Below the pieces are notes generated by a model. That model made no database searches. It saw only the letters and a program-made list of their open reading frames with translations, and was not told the origin of the DNA. Shown piece after piece: positions 12,804-23,479 of a stretch of DNA of 64,000 bases. Numbering within the stretch: the first letter of the stretch is position 1; every line of letters starts with the position of its first letter. The DNA is from Combretum micranthum (lineage: Eukaryota; Streptophyta; Magnoliopsida; Myrtales; Combretaceae). Location: assembly GCA_024138025.1 (NCBI GenBank), contig JAMXBD010003410.1, positions 1 through 64,000 of the forward strand, in the 5' to 3' direction. A program made the position numbers and the translations under genes.

Positions 12804-12823
12804 GTCATGTAACTTTACATGAC
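12804..12823. promoter_or_regulatory. 20-bp palindrome in LTR leader
   Basis: gtcatgtaa-ct-ttacatgac, perfect 9-bp arms, about 220 bp after the TATA box. See the matching sites at 5645, 30445 and 34441. Confidence 0.6.
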
Positions 12824-13098
12824 CATAGTGTGAGTTTTCAAAGACTAAATGTTATGGAAGCTACATTATGTTCATGTATTGTTCTTGTTCAAGAAAATCT
12901 ATTTATGTTTATGCTATTATTTTGTTCATATTATTGTTATTATATCTAAGTATTATTATCTATATATATACATATTCTTTAGAGCATATAAGCTCACTTG
13001 CAATTTATTTTTTTTATGCAATGCAATTTATTTATTTTATGCAATGCAATTTATTTATTTATTCCTTTGCAATTTATTTATTCATTCCTGTTTTATTT

Positions 13099-13200
13099 TA
13101 AGACTAGTCTCTAGTCTTAGACTTGTTCTTATCAAGTCAAAACAAATTTTTCTTTCTTTCATTTTATTTTTATTTTGGGACTAGTCTACTTCTTAGTCTC
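13099..13200 (+). other. LTR three-hairpin module
   Basis: H1: taagactag (13099-13107), tct, ctagtctta (13111-13119). H2 follows at once: gacttg (13120-13125) and caagtc (13133-13138). H3: gggacta (13177-13183) and tagtctc (13194-13200), with one G-U pair. It lies about 515-615 nt after the TATA box, so it would be in the transcribed leader. Confidence 0.65.
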
Positions 13201-14646
13201 GGGAGCCTTGAAAAAGATAAGACTTCCAATACTTGACTTTATTATTTATGTTATTTTGTTTGCTATTATTTCTCATAATTCATGTTCATTTAAATTGTTA
13301 TCCAAAATTTCAAGTTCTAAAAATAATCGACAAAAAGGGAGATTTTGACACTCAGAAATAAGTTTATGTAAAGTATAAAATCTATGGTTTAAACAAAAAT
13401 AAAGTTATCTCTTTTCAAGTTAAGAACCCACTAAGATTTTAGAAACTACTTTTACTAAAAAAAAAAACTTCTTAAATAACTTATTATTCAACTTTGTTTT
13501 TATAAAAAAAATAAATTTTTATGCAAGAATGATTTCTATGAAAAACATAACATGAGGAAAGGATGAGAAATTTTCAAATAAAGAACTTTGCAAACAAATA
13601 GACAAAGAAAATTGTATAGGAAAAATAAGTTGGAAAAATAGCACTATTATGGAGAACTTAGAAAAAGGAAAACTTATTTTCAAAAAGTTATTTAAAAATG
13701 ATAAAGCAAACATAAAACACCCTTAGAAAACAAAAGAAACAAAATATTCATTTCAAAAGATTTACAAAATGAATTTTTGTAAACTATATCTTTCTAAAAC
13801 TCCAAACCGACATTACTTTACTCAAGAAACATGAATGGACAACAAAGCACTTGAGCATGAATAAAATATGAGCTAAGTAACCATAAAAAGAGAAATTTTC
13901 AACTATATAGATAACTAAGTATTTATCAAACAAATTTTGATTGATTGAACCAAAGTTGTTTTTGAGTTGGAAAATTCGTGGTGAATTTTGTCGCCACTGT
14001 TTCAGAGCCTATATGCCTTGTTTGTTAAAATAATTTTACAAATGGGTAGATCTTTTTGAGTAGGTAGAAATCTGTATATTATATGCACGATTCCAAGTTA
14101 AAATGACCAAGTTATGGCCATTTTAAGTTAGAACTTTCCTCTATACGAACTTTAACGTTCTTTTGGCATTGTTTTGTCAAAATTCAAGAAAATCATCAAG
14201 AAATACTCATTATGGGTATTTTCTTCGGCTAGGTGACTCCGAGGATGGATACCTATATCCCGAAGATTATTTCGATTGAGTGGAGTGCGTGAGCGACTCA
14301 TCGGTATAAGAAGAATAGTCGATATGGCATCGTGAGTTTATTTCCTTTAAATGTAATTGTTGTGCTTGTAATTTAGTTGCATTAGAGCTAGGAAAAGATA
14401 AATAGATATGTATGTAAAATAATTCTTTAAAAGAATCCTAAGAATATCGAGGCCGGAATTGATTTAAATATTTGTTTTAGTATAACACTTGCTTTCTATG
14501 AGATGCTTTGATCGCCTTAAATTTGATAATAATAATGTTATGATATCATAAATAAATGGATTCATGCATACCACGAAGTGAGTCACATTGCATTTGGGTT
14601 ATTATCCTTGGGTGAGAAGGATAGTAAGCTCATGTCGAAAGCAACA

Positions 14647-14774
14647 CTTGGCGGAGTATCCGAAAGCGATTGTTTGGGGGCGTTATGGAAAATGAAATGC
14701 TTGGTGGAAGATCCGAAAGCAAGGCTCAATTCAAGTAGACTTCATATGCTTGGCGATGTTGATCGAAAGCATAA
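14647..14774 (+). repeat. LTR minisatellite, gcttggcgg type
   Basis: Degenerate tandem units containing cttggcgg, then about 5 bases, then 'atccgaaagc', at 14647, 14699 and 14749. Homologous arrays lie at 28560-28670 and 32545-32670 (minus), at about 49005-49130, 52368-52535 and 61272-61400. An open frame of 66-69 codons (14578-14787 here) covers the array in four copies, but nothing else suggests translation. Confidence 0.65.
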
Positions 14775-15380
14775 AACTTTTTACTAAAACTACTTGTTTT
14801 TAGGTTATGTATCACCAACCCCGAATGAAAGGTGCAAATCCATTCAACATATAGTTCCCGGAAAACTATATGCTTGTTTGCCCACGTGTATGTTGCATTC
14901 CATTTGTTTAAATAAATTGTTTGAAATTTTGTTACAAGAAGTTATTTATGGAAATAATTCTCACTAAGCCTGTTAGCTTATACCCCCATAGATATCTTTT
15001 GCAGTTCCCTATCTGTGGTTGAGACCACGAGGACCTTGCAGTCAGGTAATTTCTTTTTGGATAAAGGAAATTTTAGATGAAGTTTAGTATTAGAAATGAT
15101 GTACCAATATTCTTGTAATAGATTAGTGAATTAGGGAAATATCCCTAAATTTGTAAAGATCATTGTTACAAGTAAATTGAATATTATGAATCATCTTTTC
15201 TTAATATGTTATTATATCTTCTTAAGCTTCATAATTCCATGATGGTCCTCTAAATTGTGAGAGCACGCCTTACACTTAATATAAAAGCTTTTGGGAATGG
15301 TAAGGTTGTCATACTTAAGCTTTAATATTGAGTGTGGCGGACTGTTACGTTTAGGGTACCCCTTGGGGCGTGACAATCTT

Positions 15381-16653
15381 ATCTATTAATTCAATCATCA
15401 ATTGATTGGTAATCTTACTAAATCATTAGTTACATGGTCACTTAGTTTCATTTGTATGTGACATCTCAAGTATGAGTCAATGTTTTTGGAAAAATGTTTT
15501 TTTTTTTTTTTTGGCTTGTTATAAATGTGATGTGATTGATTATGTCCCTAGGGTGAACTAAGTATTAAAATTATAAATGCTAAAAGTCCTATAATCTAGT
15601 CACAATTTCAGGTAAGTGTACTTACTAAAATAGTATAGAAATATTTAAGTCATATTTCAAGAGATTATTAGCACCTACTGTACTCACTCTCATCTATCAT
15701 CTAGCATAAAAGTTTGCAAGGTTGTTATCAACATCATATTATGAAACTAGCTAAATATGTACAAGATTCAAATTAATTCACAAAAGATTAAGTTCATGTT
15801 ACAAGAGATAGCTTATATCTTGCTTCACCAAAATCCTTATCATGTAATTTCATAAGAAATCTTTATAACATTGTTGTTGAATATTTTGAACTATTAGATT
15901 CATTAAAATATGCTAATGTCTCTCTTAACATCAGTGACTTCTAAACCTAAGTTTAACAATTAGAATCTCTTCTTAGCCACTAACAACATAGATTCGCATT
16001 AAGAATAAGAATTCTTTTATTAACAATCACATCTCATGAGAATTGATCAATTGACAAAAGGATTTCACCACATCTATCTCTAAATGTTATGAGCAATCCT
16101 ATTAATAACTTAGATCTATTCAATTAAAATCAGTCATGAATTCATAAAGTGCACACATATAAATTCAAGAAAGCACAGTGTAAGCTATTAATTACAAGAA
16201 TTCAACAACATTTCAATAAAAGCACAATCAAAATTACATGAATCAGGTTTGGAGCCATAAAATTTAAGCAAGATTCAACTATTTCTCCATAAAATCTATC
16301 AAATTAAGCATGAATTCAGAGAAATAATGAAGAATTATGATAGAAAACACCTATAAGCGCATAAATTTTTGCAAATGAACTCTAGTACGTTCTTGAATTA
16401 ATCCAAATTCTTCAAACCCTAGCAGAGAATGAGTTCCTCCCAATAGAATTATCCCAAAGTCAATTATAATACATATAAACTATCTTTCTTTCTAAATTCT
16501 CTCCCCAAAAGTCTCCATAATTCATAAAATCAAAAGCTATATGTAGTAAGTGCTATGATGATATGGCAAATTTGAAATATTAAACAAAACATATTTTTAG
16601 CTGGCATCAAAGGTCTATTCAAGAGTAGAATCATGGCTATGGATCACACTATG
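15381..16653. other. Degraded repeat DNA between solo LTRs
   Basis: No coding region. Stretches such as 'cactctcatctatcatctagc' style text (about 15685), and the block before 16440 that ends in 'ctcctcc', loosely resemble 20680-21310 in order and content. The two intervals may be old copies of one non-gypsy or distant LTR. A poly-T run lies near 15498-15512. Bases 16649-16653 (ctatg) are the TSD of the next LTR. Confidence 0.35.
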
Positions 16654-17851
16654 TGTAAAGCCCTTAGATTTTAAGCTACGGTTTATACTTAACTCCTAAA
16701 CTAGAAGTTAACCGGAAACTCTAAAGTTAACAAATCTATAACAAACCCTAGTAGATTTAAATCTGGTAATCCGCACTCTTAACCCTTAAATAACAGAATT
16801 GAAATAATTGTGGAAAATAGTTTGTAATAATATAAGAAAGCTTAAAAAATATTAGATTAGTTAATTTTTAGTGTGTTTAAAATCCGGCATCAATTTTCGA
16901 AAATCGTGCCCAGTACACTCGATGGTAAAAATATTCCAATAATACCATTAGATTCGTAAAAACACAATGATTTCAAAAATATCAGTTTTGTAATCTTTCT
17001 GTATCTAAAAATATCATGTATAGCTTAATTACGCGTATTTTCTTTACTATCGGTTTTAATTTGTCTTATTTATTATTCATAGAAATATACTACACAATTC
17101 ATCTATCTTTACTTTTTCTACACCTATTCTACACTCTACCATACCTATTTTCTACTTTTGACTTTTCCCATACGCCTTTAATCACATCATACCTTACAAC
17201 TTATTACTTCTAACTAACAAAATAAAAAACAAATCAACACAAGTCCCTCTTTCTCCCCTAGCAAAACCGGCACCCCTCTCCATACACACACACACACATA
17301 ATTTTTTTTCTTTTTCAATTTATTTTAATCGCATAATTTTCTCTTCTCAAAATTCTATAAATACCACCTCTACCTCCATTTTTTTTCACACACTCATTTA
17401 CCTTACTAAAACTCTCTCAAAATCATTCCTCAAATCCTCTCTCCAAAATCTCTTTTACTTTTCCATATTTTCCCACATTTCTTCTACACTCATATTACCA
17501 AAACCTCTCTTAAATTACCAACCAAATTTCTATCTTGGATAAATTTCTTATCTAAACTTTTTTACCATGTCATATAACTTAACATAACCATGGTGTATGT
17601 TTCTTAAACATTTAAATGTTATAGAAGTAATACTATGTTCATGTTTTGTTTTTGTTCATGAATAAATTATATTTTATGTTGTTTTATTTATGTACATGTT
17701 ATTATTATGGTTTTAACCTAACTCCTATATTATAATATCTACATTTGTGTATCTATATATATTTCTTAGAGCATATAAACTTACTAACATAACTGTTATT
17801 TATTTATTTATTTATCCTTGCAATTTATTTATTTATTACATGCTTTAATAT

Positions 17852-17893
17852 TAAGATTAGTTTTTCTAATCTTAGACTTTTCCTTATCAAGTC
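17852..17893 (+). other. LTR hairpin module with compensatory change
   Basis: H1 here is taagattag (17852-17860), ttttt, ctaatctta (17866-17874). Compared with the common taagactag and ctagtctta arms, both sides of one base pair have changed (C-G to T-A), so pairing is kept. H2 is gactt (17875-17879) with aagtc (17889-17893). H3, near 17928-17951, is weaker and uses wobble pairs. Confidence 0.55.
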
Positions 17894-18020
17894 AAAATGA
17901 TTTTCTTATTTCTTTTATTTTTCTTTTTGGATTTGCCCATGACTAAGTCTAGAAGCCTTGAAATCAAGCTAAGTCTTCCAATACTTGATATTTATTTCTT
18001 GCTCATCCTTATATTTTCCA

Positions 18021-18061
18021 TTTTTCTTCTTCTTCTTCTTCTTCTTCTTTTTTTTTTTTTT
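18021..18061. repeat. (CTT)n / poly-T microsatellite
   Basis: About nine ttc/ctt triplets followed by about 14 T residues, inside the solo LTR at 16654. It is absent from the sister LTRs, so it arose after divergence. Confidence 0.85.
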
Positions 18062-20216
18062 GTGTGTTACTAGCTATATACTCATTGTTCATACATGATC
18101 ATATTGACAGTTATCTTAGTAAAAATAAAAATTTCTTTCTTAAAATAAAAACAAGCTTAACTTACTTTAAAAATATAATTTTACCACTTAGGAAAAGATT
18201 CATTAAGATTTAGAATTTTATTTTACCAAATACTTTAAAAGGATTTTTTACAAAAGCCACCATAGATTCTAGCATTGTAACATACAAAGCTTACAATAAT
18301 AACTAAGGAATCCTTTGTTTCTTTCAAACCACCACTAAAGACCTTAAGATTAATAATATTTTTCTATGATAAATTACTTAAATCTTGATTATAAAATTCT
18401 TACCAACATTTGTAGTAAATACAAAGACCAACATAAGTTTGCCAAAATAAGTTAAGAAATCAACTCACCAAGTAAAATATACTTAGAAGATAAAATGTGA
18501 GAATAATTTACAAAGACTAAAGTTTTTGAATAAAAAATTATCTTTTAAGAATTTAGGAAAATAAATTACATCACATACTTAATAACTTAAAAATCTTTAT
18601 TTCTATTTCCAAACAACTTAATGATTTTGCCAAACTTTACTTTTTCAACTACCAACATAAGATTGTTTTATGAAAAATCATTGCTTAAAGACAACATAAT
18701 TAAAATCATGTATACATTATGAGTTACATATGTATTAAAAGGATTTTTCAACTATATATATAATTATATGATTTCTATGGGATTTTTGGTTGATACAAGT
18801 TAGAAAAAAAATCATGTTTTAAAGGTTTGAATTTTAGTTTTGATTATGTGCCATGACTTTTAGAAAACCAAATGACCTTTTATGAATGAAATAACTTTAG
18901 AAATGGATATATCTTTTTGAGTAGGTAGAAAACGGTATATAATTTGTGAAATTCCAAGTTAAAATGAGCATGTTATGACCATTTTAAGTTGGAATTTTAC
19001 CACAGGAATTTTGATGAACTTAATGAAATAGAATTTCAAGTTTAAGTAGAACTTCCAAGAAATACTCATTTTTGGTTATTTCTCTTGTATAGGTGACGTG
19101 GAGTCTGAGCTTTCCTACCCAGTGGACTATTTTGACTAGAAGCTTCTACTACCATGGCCGAATGAGTTTAAATTCTTACATTTTTATACTTATATTTTTG
19201 CTTGTAATTTAGCAGTACTAGAATTTAGGAAAAGATAATATGAGAGCGCATGTACCTTACTTATATGATTGAAATTATGTTAAGTATATCAAGGCGGGAA
19301 TTGTTAATCAATTATTGTATGATTTTGTATAGGAATGATTGTCTGTGAATTCCATGATCACTTTTAAAATATCTAATATTATACCATGATTACTTAAATA
19401 AAATGATTCATGCATGACACAAAGTGAGTCGGTGGGACAAGGGCATAGTAATGAGGCTCGTAGAACCCAAAAATCTACTATATGGCTTTAATCGCTCGTA
19501 ATAAAATGGTAGGTTGACACCTAAAATAACTATACTTTAGCGGCTAGTAATGGCTCATATAAAAACTACAAAAACTTTATTTGCGAACTATTACCTTATT
19601 GCTCAAACCTAACCACCGAATGGAGAGGTAAATCCATTCAAACATATGATGCGAAAATAATATGTATTGTTTGCTCACGTGTTTGATTGCATCTCATATG
19701 TTTGTTAAATAACTTGTTTGAATATTGATTGTCTGAGTACTTTATCTGGAATTACTTCTCATAAGCAAGAAGCTTACCCCCTTATAAATATCTTTTGTAG
19801 CACCCCTATCTATGGTCGACACATTGGGGATATTTCTCTCAGGTACTACCTTTTTGGACTAAGAGTTTTTGGAAGAAGTCAAAGACTAGTTGTAGACTTA
19901 GACTTCTAAATAATCTCCAATGTATTTACTTTAAATACTTTGATAGACTATATCTTTTGATAGGAGAATGCCTCTTTTATATTTTGTAAACCTGTATATT
20001 TCCATATTTAAGATGTTATATTATGATTTCCATTCTTAATTGCTATATGAATGTCTTCTTAAACAACTTATTTCAAAGTTGATCCTTTATGATTATGAAG
20101 CTATGCCTCACACCCGGTATCAAGCTTTTGGGATGACTAAGATTGTCATACTTAAGTTTTAATATTGAGTGTGGTAGACTATCACGTTTAGGTACTCTTT
20201 GTGGCGTGACACCATG

Positions 20217-22334
20217 AATGCATCTATGAAGAATATTTCATCTTAGTCGTGGTTGTGGTTTTCTCCTTAGTTAAATCTATGTTCTTCGTTAAGTAGCTTC
20301 TCTTTAAATCATCTATAGATTCAGTTTATGATTAAGGTTGGTGATCGCGGGATGCTTCTGTAGCCACGTATGAACTCTTTAAAGCTTAAATTGTTGATTT
20401 TGTTCTCTTTTTCATTAAATTCTCATTAATTCTTCGCTTTAGTACATTTGAACTAAAATCAACAATTTTATCAAATAGTACTTGGTTTGTGTTGTGTTCC
20501 TTAATATTTGCAATTAGATTAAAATTTTTTTGAGGACACGAAGTTGAAGTTTCAAAATTTATAAAACTAACATATTTAGTTCAACTTCGATTAGCAATAA
20601 CCAACATATTAGGCAAGCGCACTACTGAAATCGCATTAAAAACATAGGTCGGTCCTAAAGGAAGTGGTGACAACTATCTTACTCACTTATCTTCCATTAT
20701 CTAGCCAAAGAAAATTTAGAAGATCATAAAGGAAAACAAAGAAGTTATAGTACATTAGACTAATCACAAGCATTTTTCAGGGCAAATAAAAGATCTGTTT
20801 GTAACTATGCAATAGAAACTTAGGAATTGCTTCAATAACTCACTATCATGTGATTTCGATTCAAACTTGATTAAGTATTTGTTGTTGCATTTGTACCATC
20901 AGATTCACGAGTGTAAACAATATCCTCTCTCAAGCTCAGTAATTCTAGAATTAAAACCAGACTGTTACTCTCTTGACCTAACCATCAACGACTTTAAATC
21001 TGCATAAAGTTCAAGAATCTCTTGTTTAAAAACCCAATTTGGTTTTAAAAACAAATGACAAAATTTTACAGTTACTCTCTCGAGCTAACTATGATCAACT
21101 TCATCAAAAGCTTTAGATCTTATTCATTAAAATCTTCTCTCGACTCATTTAATGAAAATCAATCTAATAAGATGCACCACCTAATTAGACTCACTCGTTA
21201 AACTCAAGCTATTAATACAAATACCTATGCAATAAACATAAACATCCAATTGAACTAACATGAATTGGAATTTGGATCCACGAACCCTAAGTCAGAGAGA
21301 TTACTCCTCCATAAGCTTAGCATTATAATCAAACAATAAACTCAATCAATTAATGAACAATTAAGTACAAAATTCTCATGGGAATTACAAACACAAACTT
21401 AAAGCAATTTACCTAGAAAATTTGGAAAACCTAAAGAAATTGATTCTTTTACAAAGCTCTTTGCATTAAAACTAGGTTAAAAACTATACATATGATTACA
21501 CTTATTTACAATGCACCTTTGTGCTTATTTATTGTCTTATTCTCGAAGGAAATCATTCAGATTTTGATTTGCCTACGTGGAAGATCTCATAACGGTTTTG
21601 TCTTCTCATTCTAAGCGTGCATGCAGACTAAGGAACACACGTTTTATTTATGTCGCGGGCTGTCGAGATCTCTCAAGGGCTTGACTTATTCATATCAGGT
21701 TTTTTTGACAACCTTCTATCAAAAATCAAGGTCAGGTGAAAAAGTGCTTTCATCGAGGGCATGGTGTCAAGCTTGATTTTACTTCAGCTTCAAAACTTCC
21801 AAGTCTTTGATATACATTGTCGTGGGTGAGTTTTGCCTCGACCTCAGGCATGACTTCACATTTTTTGCCTTGAGTTGGTCTTGTCTTCATAATTTTAGCC
21901 TCATCGGTTTTGTTTTGCCCTCGATAGAAGTTTATCTTCCTGCAGCTGTTGTTTTGCTTAAAATGATCTGAAACTTCTTTGTTTCTTCACTTCTTCATCT
22001 TAAGAGATGAAAACAACAATTAGCCATAAAGACATTTTCACAGGAATTTAATTAAAAATGCATTAAATATGGTCAAAATCCTATGGAAATAATATAGTAA
22101 AAAGCTCTTATCAGTACTAGATTCATGAGGATTTCAATAAAGTAAAAGGAATAAAAGCACAAATCCTCTTAAATTGAATAGAGTAAATTCTAACTATCAA
22201 AAATTTGAATGCATGATCTCTAATTCTCCAATGTCATATAGTTGATGAGGTTAAGTCTCACTAGGTCCTGATGAGGCATTGGCCTAGGGTTAAGCAATGT
22301 GAAATGAACTTTTGCTTCTTGCTAATGCCTAGTC
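20217..22334. other. Degraded retrotransposon-like DNA, no gene
   Basis: No open frame of note. On the minus strand a stretch starting tgataagagctttttac (near 22118) and running left to about 20590 has the look of a separate LTR: a TG-like start, A/T-rich body and a 'gtgcgcttgcc' segment near the end. I cannot find its partner, PBS or TSD. The segment 20680-21310 loosely parallels 15680-16440. The family is not recognised. Confidence 0.35.
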
Positions 22335-22554
22335 TATAACTCCCTAGAACTCTACCTACTGAAATATTATGCGCTTTAGCCACACTGCACGGTTATGTCA
22401 TTTTTGTGCCAGTGCTTCCAAAGGGGTCTTCCATCCTAAGATTGCTCTATGTAGAACACACTTAACTTTAGAGTTCCAACAAACATCAAGCCATTTACAC
22501 CAAAAGATGCCTCTGTGATACAGGTTCCACCATGTATATTTGAGGAGTATCACA
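22335..22554 (-). mobile_element. 5S-rRNA-bearing TRIM-like LTR (Cassandra type), degraded
   Basis: Read on the minus strand it starts tgtgatac (22554) and ends gggagttata (22335), about 220 bp. It contains a segment resembling 5S rRNA with its internal Pol III promoter (22406-22480), followed by 'ctaaagcgcataatatt', which resembles the conserved tail of Cassandra-like TRIM LTRs as I remember it. A polypurine-like gtggaggag (minus strand of 22557-22565) lies immediately upstream. Size and order fit a TRIM 3' LTR; the assignment rests on motif memory, not on a search. Confidence 0.5.
22406..22480 (-). other. 5S rRNA-like segment (not a functional 5S gene)
   Basis: The minus strand has aactctaaagttaagtgtg and, further on, taggatggaagacccc, in the order and spacing of the 5S A box (agttaagcgtgc) and C box (aggatgggtgacc). 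The middle element is poor and the 5' third of 5S is missing. Cassandra TRIM elements are known to carry such 5S-derived LTR promoters. Confidence 0.5.
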
Positions 22555-22657
22555 TACTCCTCCACTTATAAAACTAACGTCCTCATCGGTTTTGTTACAT
22601 AGGTCTGGAACCATAACAAGCAGTGAGGACAAACTCCTCCATTTCTAGCTAGTGAAC

Positions 22658-22670
22658 TGCTCTAATGCCA
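22658..22670 (-). other. Mutated primer binding site
   Basis: The minus strand reads tggcattagagca, two changes from tggtatcagagca. The 8-nt spacer to the LTR end (agttaagg) matches the gypsy spacer gtttaagt at several positions, so this is a gypsy PBS. It shows that the LTR starting at 22679 has acted as a 5' LTR for sequence to the left. Confidence 0.7.
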
Positions 22671-23479
22671 CCTTAACTTGTCACGCCCCCGGGGTGCCTT
22701 AGGTGAGACAGTTCGCCATACACAATATGAAAGCATAGGAATGGCTCCCCTATCATTCAAAGGCTTCACATCTTGTGCAAAAGCGTATCCGTTCCTAAGG
22801 TAACCTAGGTGGCTTATAGCACCTAACTAGGCCAGAAAGAGGGTAATATAATAAAAATGTATTGTTTAACATAAAGTTTTCAAGATCAATTCAAAATCTC
22901 TCAATAGACGTTTTACAATAGAAAAGTTCTCTTCATCCCATAACCTATTTCAAAAAATCCATTGGTCTTCCAAAACTAACCTAAGGGAATCCCTTACCCA
23001 ACCTTTACCATAGATATGCATGTGACAACAAATTGTAAGGGTGTGAGCAAACCTATCACGCCCCAAAGGGTACCTTAAACATAACAGTCCACCACACTCA
23101 ATATTAAAGCTTAAGTGTGACAACCTTAGCCACTCCCAAAAGCTTTGATATTAAGTGTAAGGCGTGCTCTCACAAATTTAGAGGACCATACTTGGAATTA
23201 TGAAGCTTAAGAAGATAATAATAACATATTAAGAAAGAGGATTCATAATATTCATTTACTTATATCAATGATTTTACAAACTTAGGGACATTTCCTTTAA
23301 TCACAAATCTATCACAAGAATATTGTACATCTTATCCAATCACTAAACTTCATATAGGATTTCCATATCCAAAAAGAAATTACCCGACTGCAGGGTCCTC
23401 GTGGCCTCAACCACAAATAGGGGAACTGCAAAAGATATCAATGAGGGTATAAGCTAACAGGCTTACTAAGAATTATTTC

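Larger units (their letters stand above)
11874..15375 (+). mobile_element. Solo LTR (3502 bp), TSD atctt
   Basis: Starts tgtaaaccctc at 11874 and ends ccttggggcgtgaca at 15375. The target repeat atctt is exact at 11869-11873 and 15376-15380. It is very close in sequence to both LTRs of the complete element at 46393-62011 and to the solo LTRs at 23054 and 31926, so it belongs to that recent subfamily. In order it carries: the accggta block (12269), TATA (12583), the 20-bp palindrome (12804), the hairpin module (13099), the gcttggcgg minisatellite (14647), and the terminal gtacc block. The apparent ORFs of up to 111 codons near 12850-13180 are hydrophobic chance frames in T-rich leader. Confidence 0.95.
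16654..20211 (+). mobile_element. Solo LTR (3558 bp), TSD ctatg/ccatg
   Basis: Starts tgtaaagccctt at 16654 and ends gtggcgtgaca at 20211. Flanks ctatg (16649-16653) and ccatg (20212-20216) match at 4 of 5 bases, so it is older than the copies with perfect TSDs. It is a diverged subfamily: it keeps the TATA box (17356-17363), the hairpin module (17852-17893 and on) and the gagtcg block, but has a different minisatellite segment (about 19450-19590). A (CTT)n and poly-T tract lies at 18021-18061. Confidence 0.88.

Noticed and set aside
12849..13184. Open frames of 77-111 codons, rich in Phe, Tyr and Leu
   Set aside because: They lie in the T-rich LTR leader and run through the hairpin module. 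The equivalent frames in sister LTRs (47349-47741, 59742-59990) differ in length and reading frame, so they are chance.
14647..14774. CRISPR-like array
   Set aside because: Units are degenerate, spacers are not of constant length, and the DNA is a plant LTR.
22406..22480. A functional 5S rRNA gene
   Set aside because: Only the A- and C-box neighbourhood is present, the 5' third is missing and several invariant positions are changed. It sits in a TRIM-like context.
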